A stretch of 36,944 nucleotides of DNA from a virus, in the IMG/VR virus record IMGVR_UViG_3300041411_000156, positions 1 through 36,944 of that record; one strand, given 5' to 3'. Of this stretch, positions 24,163 to 30,779 are shown piece after piece. The translations under genes and the position numbers were made by a program. Below the pieces are notes generated by a model. It made no database searches and was not told the DNA's origin. It saw nothing but the letters and a program-made list of their open reading frames with translations. Each line of letters begins with the position of its first letter. Position 1 is the first letter of the stretch.

Positions 24163-24438
24163 TCAAAATAAGTCATCTTCTGACTCAAGCATTTCGTTGG
24201 TTCGCTTAAGCCATTTATTAAATAAGTCTTCGCTTTCCTGTCTATTCCCTAGCTGGTATGTATCAAATAAATGGTGACAAGAAAAACATAATGAAACGGT
24301 TTTGGAGTCACAAGCTTTAATGGATCTGCCTTTACCGTCTTTGCTTGAATTAGAGTGTGCGGCTTGGCTTGGTGCACTCTTGCCACATCTCATGCATGGC
24401 AGCTTGCGGACTTGGGCTAATCTGTTTGCATCACGCAT
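24163..24438 (-). CDS. HNH-fold nuclease-like protein (YbcO/DUF1364-like)
   Basis: A 91-aa protein with CMRCG (Cys15/Cys18), AAHSN (His28), GRSIKACD, and [10 protein letters not shown] (Cys51/Cys54, His55/His56). This zinc-containing beta-beta-alpha layout matches the small phage nucleases of the YbcO/DUF1364 and NinG-related group in the nin region of lambdoid phages, thought to act on branched DNA in recombination. The His in HH(L)FD would be the metal ligand. Its start overlaps the upstream gene by 8 bp. Confidence 0.75.
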   Translation of the reverse strand: MRDANRLAQVRKLPCMRCGKSAPSQAAHSNSSKDGKGRSIKACDSKTVSLCFSCHHLFDTYQLGNRQESEDLFNKWLKRTNEMLESEDDLF

Positions 24439-24604
24439 TGAGTATTGACCGCAAATTGTTAATCTGGTTTTTCAATCGGAGAATAATGCTATCTATGACA
24501 AGCATTTCGTCACGGCTTAACCCAGTGCGAGATAAATTCTGGTAGCGACTTAATTCTTCTGAGTATTTATCAAGATTCTTTTTTGCTTCAACAATATCTG
24601 TCAT
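24431..24604 (-). CDS. Small helical protein, 57 aa
   Basis: Product starting [20 protein letters not shown] and containing [29 protein letters not shown], nearly all helical and probably a coiled-coil hairpin. The ATG at 24604 has AGGGGGATAT before it and follows a terminator, so I reject the longer frame that runs through that terminator. No family recognised. Confidence 0.62.
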   Translation of the reverse strand: MTDIVEAKKNLDKYSEELSRYQNLSRTGLSRDEMLVIDSIILRLKNQINNLRSILNA

Positions 24605-24615
24605 ATATCCCCCTG

Positions 24616-24657
24616 AAAAAATAAAAGCCCCGCCAATATCTAGTATTTGGCAGGGCT
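24616..24657 (-). terminator. Long-stem intrinsic terminator
   Basis: Minus-strand stem of about 13 bp (AGCCCTGCCAAATA against TATTGGCGGGGCT, G-T pairs included) with a CTAG-type loop and TTTTATTTTTT after it. A second hairpin, GAGGTGC/GCACCTC (24688-24710), lies between it and the upstream stop codon. Confidence 0.85.
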
Positions 24658-24725
24658 TCATGCGCCGTAATCCGTTCGGCAAAATTGAGAGGTGCCCCAA
24701 CAAAGCACCTCCCGCGAGATAAAAG

Positions 24726-25028
24726 TTAAACTCGTATATTCCAGATCTTAACCGCAAGATTTACAACCTCACGTTCATTTTCCCAATCAACATAAATGCT
24801 TTCTTCACTTAAGGGGTGATCGGGCCAAGTAGTTATATTTGTGCTTGGGCACTGGGAACCACACTCATGACAAAATGCACGTGCAGACCAAATCACTCCA
24901 TGTTCTTTTAAATCATGGGAATCACTATCAACTGCTATGCCATGGTCACACCCGCAAAACGGGCAAGGTAATGCATTCACCTCTGGGCGCATATTATTAT
25001 CTTGATCTGCATGCCATGTATGACCCAT
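24726..25028 (-). CDS. Lar-like zinc-ribbon protein (restriction alleviation type)
   Basis: A 100-aa protein with LPCPFCG (Cys22/Cys25) and CHECG (Cys53/Cys56), the two knuckles of the Lar family zinc ribbon, and a C-terminal NLAVKIWNIRV that matches the usual A-x-x-x-WN-x-R ending of that family. Lar of the Rac prophage relieves host type I restriction by modulating the modification enzyme; whether this homologue does so is unknown. GGAGAATCAAAA precedes the ATG. It is the first gene after the Q-proximal terminator. Confidence 0.75.
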   Translation of the reverse strand: MGHTWHADQDNNMRPEVNALPCPFCGCDHGIAVDSDSHDLKEHGVIWSARAFCHECGSQCPSTNITTWPDHPLSEESIYVDWENEREVVNLAVKIWNIRV

Positions 25029-25047
25029 TTTTGATTCTCCAGAAACG

Positions 25048-25072
25048 CAAAAAGCCCACCATTCGGCGAGCT
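25048..25072 (-). terminator. Q-proximal intrinsic terminator (tR'-like)
   Basis: Minus-strand stem AGCTCGCC/GGTGGGCT (two G-T pairs), loop GAAT, followed by TTTTTG. It is about 50 bp after the Q stop, the position of lambda tR', the terminator that Q overcomes to switch on late genes. The 50-bp spacer may hold the late promoter, but I see no convincing -35/-10 pair. Confidence 0.75.
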
Positions 25073-25120
25073 TCTTAAAGATCAGTGATTAGGCTAAACC
25101 TTGTACCACTTAACACGAAT

Positions 25121-25618
25121 TTAAAGAACTATTGGCGCCAAGTCAAGCTTTTTCTTGGCATTTTTCGGTTTGTCTTGTTTCTCTGTCAATTTGCTGCGTA
25201 GCGTGTTGCGCTGCCCAACGATATAGGCAATACCACATTTCAAATCTTGTCTTACGGCGTTACGTGAGCATTTGCTAATGTCTGCGATTGTTTCTTCACT
25301 TAATCCGTGCACATGGTACATAACTACAAAATCAATCCATTCATGTAATGTAGGGTTTTGACTCATGCGTAAATCACGTAAAAGACCACTTACAGCACGT
25401 GCCTCATCTGTAGTTATTTTACATTGCGGTAAAACGCGCTTTCTTGCATCACGTTTTACGCCTTCTACTGATTCAATCAAAAAAGTTAATGTGTTGCGCG
25501 TACCTAAATATGTTTCTGCATTATCTTCATTAATCCATGCCCCAAACTGTTCAAGCCATTGTTCAATTGTGTATTTCTTCCAGTTACATGCTTGTAATAC
25601 GTGTGGATTCTTACTCAT
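25121..25618 (-). CDS. Antitermination protein Q-like
   Basis: A 165-aa protein of the Phage_antitermQ type: an N-terminal EQWLEQFGAWI segment, PQCKITTDEARAVSGLL in the middle, and a helix-turn-helix FVVMYHVHGLSEETIADISKCSRNAVRQDL (landmarks only) followed by a Lys-rich tail. Family members load on RNA polymerase at the late promoter and make it ignore terminators. Its place between the replication genes and the late genes, with eight intrinsic terminators downstream, fits. AGGGGTTAATTA precedes the ATG. Confidence 0.75.
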   Translation of the reverse strand: MSKNPHVLQACNWKKYTIEQWLEQFGAWINEDNAETYLGTRNTLTFLIESVEGVKRDARKRVLPQCKITTDEARAVSGLLRDLRMSQNPTLHEWIDFVVMYHVHGLSEETIADISKCSRNAVRQDLKCGIAYIVGQRNTLRSKLTEKQDKPKNAKKKLDLAPIVL

Positions 25619-25628
25619 TAATTAACCC

Positions 25629-25913
25629 CTAAACCTTACTAATTACTTCTAATGCTTGATCTGTGTTCTCAATAACATAGACCTTGCCACGCCATGATTC
25701 ATGCCATTCGATTTGATCAGGAGTTAACTTTCTTTCAGACTCAAACTTCTGACCGTCTTTAATTTCCATTAAGTAATTTGTACCTCTGAACCCAACAAGT
25801 AGATCCGGGCAACCTTTACCAGTTGAAGCAAGCGACTGAACACTTGCCCCAACCTGACGTAGAGCCTTTACGATTTCTGTTTGATTTGCATCGATCTTTG
25901 CTGCTCTACGCAT
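25629..25913 (-). CDS. VRR-NUC domain nuclease
   Basis: A 94-aa single-domain protein with the PD-(D/E)xK core: GCPDLLVGFRG (Asp37), LMEIKDG (Glu50, Lys52) and TPDQIEWHESW (Gln67). These are the catalytic and accessory residues of VRR-NUC enzymes, a family of structure-specific, Holliday-junction or flap nucleases. Phage copies lie in replication-recombination clusters and probably resolve branched DNA before packaging. It is located just upstream of Q. Confidence 0.85.
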   Translation of the reverse strand: MRRAAKIDANQTEIVKALRQVGASVQSLASTGKGCPDLLVGFRGTNYLMEIKDGQKFESERKLTPDQIEWHESWRGKVYVIENTDQALEVISKV

Positions 25914-25940
25914 ATTTTGTTTGAGCCTCTTTGGATGTGG

Positions 25941-26237
25941 TCATTGGTTAGCTCCATAGGCTTGTTCTAATAAAAAGTCTTCATACCAAGGACTAAAAGC
26001 ACCATATGCTTTTTGAGCTTGTGTTGAGCACTCTTCTATTGTTTCGGCTGCATCATTTCCAGCAGCAGTAAGTGAAGTTAATGTATTGGCGTTTTTAATA
26101 CATTCGTTCGTAGCTGCAAGAATTTCCACTTTATAAGCTTCGCGGTTTGCAACTATTTTCTTAGCAGCAGCGCTCTTGTCTTCTTGTGAGCACCCCATCA
26201 ATAAGGCAATTGCTAAACCCATCACGAATAACTTCAT
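25941..26237 (-). CDS. Small lipoprotein, 98 aa
   Basis: MKLFVMGLAIALLMGC is a lipoprotein signal with lipobox LMGC. The mature part is helical with two Cys (NECIKN, EECSTQ) that could pair, and ends in an aromatic FSPWYEDFLLEQAYG. It overlaps the preceding gene as ATGA. Phage lipoproteins outside the spanin pair often act in superinfection exclusion from the lysogen; there is no direct sequence evidence for that here. Confidence 0.7.
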   Translation of the reverse strand: MKLFVMGLAIALLMGCSQEDKSAAAKKIVANREAYKVEILAATNECIKNANTLTSLTAAGNDAAETIEECSTQAQKAYGAFSPWYEDFLLEQAYGANQ

Positions 26238-26533
26238 TTTCGTTTCCTCTTTGTAGAGTTGTGATAAACACGTTCGCCATTTTCAGTTCCAAAACCACAC
26301 AATAAGCAAGCAACGTCATAGCCATGCGGGCAGTTAATACGACGACCTATTTCTATTTCCTCTTTCGTAGCTAAACGAATTTCATCTTTAAAGACTGGCC
26401 CACATTGACCAGTTTCCAGAATTGTCACTCTGTAAAGATCATCGGTATATTTATGATCAATAATTTGCAGCAAGTAATCCTTAGTTCCTTCTTTTAAAAG
26501 AACCACATTGTCGTTTGTTTTAAACTCACTCAT
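26234..26533 (-). CDS. Hypothetical protein with Cys/His C-terminal motif, 99 aa
   Basis: The N-terminal half is a beta-rich unit (TNDNVVLLKEGTKDYLLQII ... YRVTILETGQCGPVF), resembling a small SH3-like barrel. The second half has INCPHGYDVACLLCGFG, where Cys-x-His and CxxC could bind a metal, and a basic tail STKRKRK. AGGATCCAGCC precedes the ATG, 9 bp after the PP-loop gene; ATGA overlap with the lipoprotein gene follows. No family recognised. Confidence 0.62.
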   Translation of the reverse strand: MSEFKTNDNVVLLKEGTKDYLLQIIDHKYTDDLYRVTILETGQCGPVFKDEIRLATKEEIEIGRRINCPHGYDVACLLCGFGTENGERVYHNSTKRKRK

Positions 26534-26542
26534 GGCTGGATC

Positions 26543-27307
26543 CTAGATCTGACAAAACATGCAAAGTTGAGCTTCGTTGTTTCTTTGAGAAGCGCCTTTG
26601 CTTGTAAAAACTGACTTACCAATTTTCTTTTCAATTTCCCTAACCTTTTGTAGTTGCGCCTGACCAAAAGAATCGAATTGAAATGCTTTTTCCTTCGCTT
26701 TATCTCCGCCAGCCAAACAAGGAAAACACCCAACACGATCAAAGCCGTGCGAATAAAGCGGATTTACTATGTTTCCAAGAAATTCAAACACATCACTCTC
26801 AGTCCAATTTATGATAGGTAAGCGCATCATTACCCCAAGCTTTTCTAAGTACTTTGGGTATTTGCTTGGCATAATTTCATGTGGTGCATACAACTCATCA
26901 TCAATCTTGCTACCATAACGCTTCTCACGATGCTGGCTTTCTGCTGCGCGCAACCCATACCAAACCTCAAAACCACAGCCTTGTTGTTCTGCCAATTGCT
27001 TGTAAAATTCTTTACCAACATTGATTTTTAAATAGTTAGTACAGAAATTAACGTTATCACTTGGGAAGCGCCCCCACTTCATGCATTGGTCCAGAACATT
27101 CCCATCATTGCGTGTAATAATTTCTACATCATATAAGTCGCGCATATTTTCAATATGTTCATACGTCATTGGATGCTCAAACTGTGTGTCACAAAACAAG
27201 CCAATTACGTTCTCTTTCCCAAAGTGCTCAATTGCTAACGCAAGGCATGTCTGAGAGTCTTTACCGCCTGAGACCGGAACAACGCATTTAACGATTTGAT
27301 TGTTCAT
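26543..27307 (-). CDS. PP-loop ATPase, PAPS reductase/DndC-like
   Basis: A 254-aa enzyme. The PP-loop SGGKDS (residues 13-18) for ATP pyrophosphate binding, the FCDTQFEHPMTYEHI strand-helix, the FCTNYLKI segment and YGLRAAESQHR, which parallels the ERxxES-like region, define the PAPS reductase/ATP pyrophosphatase group. Two Cys pairs near the end, CFPC and CMFC (Cys249/Cys252), could hold an iron-sulfur cluster, as in the DNA-phosphorothioation protein DndC, and argue against a plain PAPS reductase. It probably activates a substrate by adenylation for sulfur transfer or nucleic-acid modification; the true substrate is unknown. Its ATG overlaps the 58-aa gene as ATGA. Confidence 0.8.
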   Translation of the reverse strand: MNNQIVKCVVPVSGGKDSQTCLALAIEHFGKENVIGLFCDTQFEHPMTYEHIENMRDLYDVEIITRNDGNVLDQCMKWGRFPSDNVNFCTNYLKINVGKEFYKQLAEQQGCGFEVWYGLRAAESQHREKRYGSKIDDELYAPHEIMPSKYPKYLEKLGVMMRLPIINWTESDVFEFLGNIVNPLYSHGFDRVGCFPCLAGGDKAKEKAFQFDSFGQAQLQKVREIEKKIGKSVFTSKGASQRNNEAQLCMFCQI

Positions 27308-27480
27308 CCCTTCACCCTGTCACGTTTTTCTTCACTCTCCTTCTTAAATTGTTCAAGCAACTTATTTCTATTCAAATTCACATATAGACAAGCTGCTGCA
27401 CGTGTTTCTGGTGTTCTTACGCCATAGTTATACGCACAACGCAAGGCCATCATTTCTTTGTAATCCATTTGCTGTTTCAT
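27304..27480 (-). CDS. Small hypothetical protein, 58 aa
   Basis: A short open frame joined by ATGA overlaps to the membrane protein upstream and to the PP-loop enzyme downstream. It starts MKQQMDYKEMMALRCAYNYG, contains RTPETRAAACLYVN and ends in a very charged coil FKKESEEKRDRVKG. The perfect overlaps on both sides support it as a real gene. Function unknown; it may assist the adjacent PP-loop enzyme. Confidence 0.62.
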   Translation of the reverse strand: MKQQMDYKEMMALRCAYNYGVRTPETRAAACLYVNLNRNKLLEQFKKESEEKRDRVKG

Positions 27481-27752
27481 GCCTTACGCTCCCATTTGTT
27501 GAACCGAAAAAAATACATAAACAAGGTCAGACCAAATATTGTGATGTGAGAAAATTCCAAATGTTTTCCACCTCCCAGCGCTATCAAAGCCAACACATTT
27601 AAAAAGAAAAAACTTATGTCCATAAACGCCAGTGAAAAGCGGAATTTAGTTCGCTTGTTTTGCTGGTGAAGCTTTGCAGCTAAAGCCGCCATAACAAGAC
27701 CAAGAAACGTTGAGAAGCAAAGAATGCTCATGATTAGAGAAAATGTTTTCAA
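27477..27752 (-). CDS. Three-span small membrane protein, 91 aa
   Basis: Three predicted transmembrane segments (about residues 4-25, 40-60, 66-83) separated by a basic loop KLHQQNKRTKFRF, ending in RFNKWERKA on the cytoplasmic side. It overlaps dnaB and the 58-aa gene by four bases each (ATGA). No family recognised. A membrane protein is unusual directly after a replicative helicase. Confidence 0.62.
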   Translation of the reverse strand: MKTFSLIMSILCFSTFLGLVMAALAAKLHQQNKRTKFRFSLAFMDISFFFLNVLALIALGGGKHLEFSHITIFGLTLFMYFFRFNKWERKA

Positions 27753-29080
27753 TCTTCCGCCTCCTGAATGGCTTTAAATCGACATGTATCAAGATGATCC
27801 TGCACACGCACAGATCCACGCTTGCCATGGCGGTTTTTCGCAATAATTAACTCTGTAACCCCAAGTGGCTTAAGTTCTTTTTCATCAACCAAAGGATTAA
27901 CGAGAATGATTTGATCAGCGTCTTGCTCAATTTGCCCCGACTCTTTAATGTCTGACGCTTTAGGTTTTTTTCCTTTTTCCGATTCACGATTTAATTGAAC
28001 TAGTGCAACAACTGGGCATTCGAACTCCTTAGCCATTGATTTAAGTTCACGACTAATAGAGCCGACTTCTTGGAATCGGTCTTTTTTGCTTGGATCTCTT
28101 ACGAGCTGTAGATAATCAACAATGATGCAGCCAAGTTTTGTGCCTGATTTGGCAAAACGGCGCTTTGCTCTTCTTGCATATGCTCTTACTTCACTTATGC
28201 TTGGTTTTTGCTTCGGCTCAATCCAGATAGGCAATTCGCTATAAACCTGTCTGTATCTCGCATATTCTCTAAGCAAGCCATCGTAAAGAGTTGCGTTATG
28301 CAAATTGTCATATGGAATAGAACTAAGTGAGCTAAACATTCGGTTTGAGAGTGTCTCTTTATCCATTTCAGCAGAGATAAAAAGAACGCCTTCTTTTTTT
28401 ACCATTGCAGTATCAATTGACAGCATTTGAGCCAAAGTTGACTTACCAGAACCGGGGCGACCACCAACGACACAGAAATGTCCGTTTTGCACAGTGCCCA
28501 ACATTTTATCCAGTGTTAAAAGATTGAATCTAACGCCAGAAATTTCGCCTTTGGTTTTCTTTTCTGATTTTTCAATCATTTGCTCTAATGCGCTTGTCAA
28601 AGAATCACCAAAGCTTGCCCCCATGTCACCATCATCAGTTTTATCAATCTGGCTCAAAAGGTTTTCAGCTTCGATAAATGCATCTGGCACTGTTGTATCT
28701 TTAGCCATTGCAGCAATACGAAAACCAATTTGCTCAATTTTTCGATGTGTTTTGAGCTTCTTCAACTGAGTAACATAGCTTTCAGAGTTGTAGAAACTAC
28801 TTGGCGCATCTTGCATAAGCTGGATTAAATATTCTTCCCCACCCATTAAATGCAAAACATTTTTGCCTTTTAGGTAGTTACCAACCATAACTACATCATA
28901 AGGATGGTTGCTTTCTGAGAGCTCTATGATGGCCTTGTAGATCTGCTGGTGACGATCTGAATAAAAACATTCAGCATCAAGCTCCTGTCCAATTGTCTCA
29001 AGCGACAATGATGTAGTCATAAGAGCAGCAAGAACACATTGCTCCATGTTCACATCATGAATATTTGAATTAAAAGACAT
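27749..29080 (-). CDS. dnaB: Replicative DNA helicase, DnaB type
   Basis: A 443-aa hexameric helicase. N-terminal domain about 1-150 (EQCVLAALMTTSLSLETIGQ, landmark), linker with FGDSLTSALEQM, then the RecA-like domain: Walker A GGRPGSGKST (about 205-214), Walker B CIIVDYLQLV with DYLQ, and motif 4 QIEQDADQIILV. It unwinds phage DNA at the origin, loaded by the initiator encoded just upstream. I start at the ATG overlapping the initiator stop as TAATG, with GGGGG seven bases upstream; a TTG two codons earlier is less likely. A phage-encoded DnaB replaces lambda's O-P-host DnaB scheme, as in P22 and HK-type phages. Confidence 0.92.
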   Translation of the reverse strand: MSFNSNIHDVNMEQCVLAALMTTSLSLETIGQELDAECFYSDRHQQIYKAIIELSESNHPYDVVMVGNYLKGKNVLHLMGGEEYLIQLMQDAPSSFYNSESYVTQLKKLKTHRKIEQIGFRIAAMAKDTTVPDAFIEAENLLSQIDKTDDGDMGASFGDSLTSALEQMIEKSEKKTKGEISGVRFNLLTLDKMLGTVQNGHFCVVGGRPGSGKSTLAQMLSIDTAMVKKEGVLFISAEMDKETLSNRMFSSLSSIPYDNLHNATLYDGLLREYARYRQVYSELPIWIEPKQKPSISEVRAYARRAKRRFAKSGTKLGCIIVDYLQLVRDPSKKDRFQEVGSISRELKSMAKEFECPVVALVQLNRESEKGKKPKASDIKESGQIEQDADQIILVNPLVDEKELKPLGVTELIIAKNRHGKRGSVRVQDHLDTCRFKAIQEAED

Positions 29081-30111
29081 TACCAATCCCCCTCAATGAC
29101 TTTGAGTTGAGTAGGATCTATTTGCTCACCACTTGGTTGATCAACTATTTGGGGTTGACCAGACATTTCAATAAATCGATCAAGCTTTGAGGGTTCGCGG
29201 CAAATCAATTCGATATCGGTAAAACTGTTTTGAAGGTGGTAATCAGACTTAGAGCAATTTGTGATTGCAAGTTTGATGTCTTCAACTCTGTACCCTTCCT
29301 TAAGTCGGGCTTGAATTTTAGCTTTACGCTTGTTGTCTAAAACGGTACGGCTGTTTTTGTTAAACGTAACTTTCCAAAACTCGAAAACCTCTTGAATCTC
29401 ATCTTTGAAATTCTCTTTAGGTTTTTCAGCGGGCACAGGTTCGCCGTTAGGCGGACATATATTTATATTATTTCCCTTATATTCCCTTATATCTCCCTTA
29501 AGAGCAGAATTCGAAGGATTTCCATTGTCTTGATTTTGGCTTTCTTCTGGTGTTCCGCTAGATTTCCGCTGGAATTCTTTTGGAACGTTATTGGAATTAT
29601 TTAGCCAATCTTTCGGACGTCCAGCAGCTATCCACTGTTCATTAGATGGAATATCAATAGAATTCTTGCCTTCACCCTCAAGCTTTTTATTGGATTTCCG
29701 CATTCTATCCACGAATCTTTCGTATTGGTGCTTATGCTTAGACGCCCAACTTTCAAGTGCTTTTTCGCAAATTGTAGGGTGATATATACGGCCATCACTA
29801 CACTCGATCCAACCGTGTAGTGCCTCAGCTCTGACTTTTTCCCACTCCGCAATGAATCGCCCAAATCCTGCAAGGTTTGCAAGAATACGGTTATCGTTTG
29901 GAAGTGAGCCAGACGGTACTTGATGCCATGAAGCACACCAAAGCAAAACACCTGCTTTGAATGCTTCCCCATCCGTAATAGCTGTGAAATCGCTATCTCT
30001 GAAACGCACCACATCAAGAGGCATGTAAGCAAAGTCGCGTAGATCTACATCACTATCGATTAATGGATCGGGTAAAGTTGCTCCGCCATCAATAGAATTA
30101 TCATCATGCAT
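29080..30111 (-). CDS. Replication initiator / helicase loader (DUF1376 N-terminal domain)
   Basis: A 343-aa protein. Residues about 25-110 match DUF1376: DLRDFAYMPLDVVRFRDSDF...AGVLLWCASWHQVPSGSLPNDNRILANLAGF (landmarks), a winged-helix-like domain of phage initiators. A polar, low-complexity linker (about 150-230) carries helically phased DNA repeats that may be the origin. The C-terminal part (about 240-320) with FEFWKVTFNKNSRTVLDNKRKAKI is a domain seen in phage replication proteins, probably for DnaB binding. Order initiator-DnaB parallels lambda O-P. AAGGATAAGTTGTA precedes the ATG, in TAATG overlap. Confidence 0.82.
   Translation of the reverse strand: MHDDNSIDGGATLPDPLIDSDVDLRDFAYMPLDVVRFRDSDFTAITDGEAFKAGVLLWCASWHQVPSGSLPNDNRILANLAGFGRFIAEWEKVRAEALHGWIECSDGRIYHPTICEKALESWASKHKHQYERFVDRMRKSNKKLEGEGKNSIDIPSNEQWIAAGRPKDWLNNSNNVPKEFQRKSSGTPEESQNQDNGNPSNSALKGDIREYKGNNINICPPNGEPVPAEKPKENFKDEIQEVFEFWKVTFNKNSRTVLDNKRKAKIQARLKEGYRVEDIKLAITNCSKSDYHLQNSFTDIELICREPSKLDRFIEMSGQPQIVDQPSGEQIDPTQLKVIEGDW
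29455..29575. other. ori: Candidate replication origin with iterons inside initiator gene
   Basis: Three TCCCTTA units at 29473-29479, 29483-29489 and 29494-29500 (steps 10 and 11 bp) beside an A/T-only stretch (about 29458-29472), then two TTCCGCT units at 29553-29559 and 29564-29570 (step 11). Iterons next to an AT-rich unwinding region within the initiator gene are the lambda ori-in-O arrangement. Functional proof is lacking. Confidence 0.45.
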
Positions 30112-30407
30112 TACAACTTATCCTTTGCTCTTAGGCGGTTAATTACGGCGTTCTCGAATCGATTGAGAAGTGCGTATAAGTGAGCATGTTTTTGCAGGTC
30201 TGCTATAACCTCTCCAATTGAGTGTGACGTTTTGCTGAAATCTTTTTGAACCCCCAAAGCTTTTTCAAGCTCTTGACGCGCTTCTTTGAATTCAGCAATA
30301 GATTCTGCATATACGTCATGGTCAATTTGCCATTGAGTAAGGACTTGATCCTCATCATCATTTGAACTTGCACAGACTGAATTTTGTGCTAATATTGATT
30401 CATTCAT
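30111..30407 (-). CDS. Hypothetical protein after cro, 98 aa
   Basis: Acidic helical protein: an SSNDDEDQ-rich start, then coiled-coil-like YAESIAEFKEARQELEKAL and a final NRFENAVINRLRAKDKL. It stands where lambdoid phages have cII, but no helix-turn-helix or CII tetramer motif is visible, so I do not call it CII. GGAG lies nine bases before the ATG. Function unknown. Confidence 0.62.
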   Translation of the reverse strand: MNESILAQNSVCASSNDDEDQVLTQWQIDHDVYAESIAEFKEARQELEKALGVQKDFSKTSHSIGEVIADLQKHAHLYALLNRFENAVINRLRAKDKL

Positions 30408-30436
30408 TTTGGTTCACTCCAAATACGATATTCAGA

Positions 30437-30473
30437 CCGCTATCTGTTCCAGCAGATGGCGGTTTTTAATTTG
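30437..30473 (+). terminator. Rightward (antisense) terminator between cro and the 98-aa gene
   Basis: On the plus strand, stem ACCGCTATCTG/CAGATGGCGGT with one G-T type mismatch and loop TTCCAG, followed by TTTTTAATTTG. No U-tract exists in the leftward direction, so it acts on rightward RNA running antisense to the early operon, toward cro and cI. Confidence 0.65.
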
Positions 30474-30663
30474 TAAAACCAAACAACAATTTTCGATCAG
30501 CTTTTAGTGATCCTCTTGTGAGCAATTCAAAAATAGCTTGCACACCAATTGGGATACCTGTGTCTTCCCACTGCTTAATAGTGGTTCTACCCTTTTTTAG
30601 CCTTTTGGCTAATTGATAGTTGTTTGATACTCCGTAAAACTTCTTAAGGTCATCCACAGTCAT
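30466..30663 (-). CDS. Cro-like repressor
   Basis: A 65-aa DNA-binding protein with a helix-turn-helix at about residues 14-34 (NNYQLAKRLKKGRTTIKQWED), in the Cro style where the gene is divergent from the CI-type repressor. The remaining part forms the dimer strand. It should bind the GTTC-N8/9-GAAC operators between the two genes to turn off repressor synthesis after induction. First gene of the leftward early operon from pR; the transcript start must be close to its ATG. Confidence 0.82.
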   Translation of the reverse strand: MTVDDLKKFYGVSNNYQLAKRLKKGRTTIKQWEDTGIPIGVQAIFELLTRGSLKADRKLLFGFTN

Positions 30664-30669
30664 AAAATA

Positions 30670-30686
30670 GTTCCATTAATATGAAC
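30670..30686. promoter_or_regulatory. Operator O1 (GTTC-N9-GAAC)
   Basis: Inverted repeat GTTCCATTAATATGAAC just upstream of the cro start codon, one of three related sites in the cro-cI gap. Spacing between half sites is nine here and eight in the other two. Confidence 0.65.
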
Positions 30687-30692
30687 ACTTTT

Positions 30693-30708
30693 GTTCGTAT
30701 ATTAGAAC
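30693..30708. promoter_or_regulatory. Operator O2 over the pR -10 element
   Basis: GTTCGTATATTAGAAC, an inverted repeat that covers the -10 box of the leftward promoter. The identical 16-mer occurs 872 bp away at 31565-31580 in front of the rightward operon, which strongly supports it as a repressor operator. Confidence 0.78.
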
Positions 30709-30730
30709 TATAAAGACTTGCAATTGTCAA
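30701..30730 (-). promoter_or_regulatory. Early leftward promoter pR
   Basis: On the minus strand, TTGACA (30725-30730, perfect -35), an 18-bp spacer, and TCTAAT (30701-30706, five of six). It drives cro and the replication genes and is blocked when O2 is occupied. Confidence 0.75.
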
Positions 30731-30746
30731 TACGTCTGTTCATAAT
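30718..30746 (+). promoter_or_regulatory. Repressor maintenance promoter pRM
   Basis: TTGCAA (30718-30723), 17-bp spacer, CATAAT (30741-30746, five of six). It points to the cI-like gene. Its -10 box lies inside operator O3, so high repressor or Cro binding there would shut it off. Confidence 0.68.
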
Positions 30747-30753
30747 TACGAAC
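30738..30753. promoter_or_regulatory. Operator O3 over the pRM -10 element
   Basis: GTTCATAATTACGAAC, inverted repeat with an 8-bp spacer, overlapping the pRM -10 box. Same half sites as O1 and O2. Confidence 0.7.
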
Positions 30754-30779
30754 ATCAACTAAGGGGTGAGGGCTTAAGT

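Noticed and set aside
26530-26742. Leftward frame of 70 codons within the PP-loop gene
   Set aside because: Alternate frame of a well supported gene; translation is basic low-complexity sequence.
30111-30407. cII gene after cro
   Set aside because: Position fits, but the acidic coiled-coil sequence lacks any helix-turn-helix.
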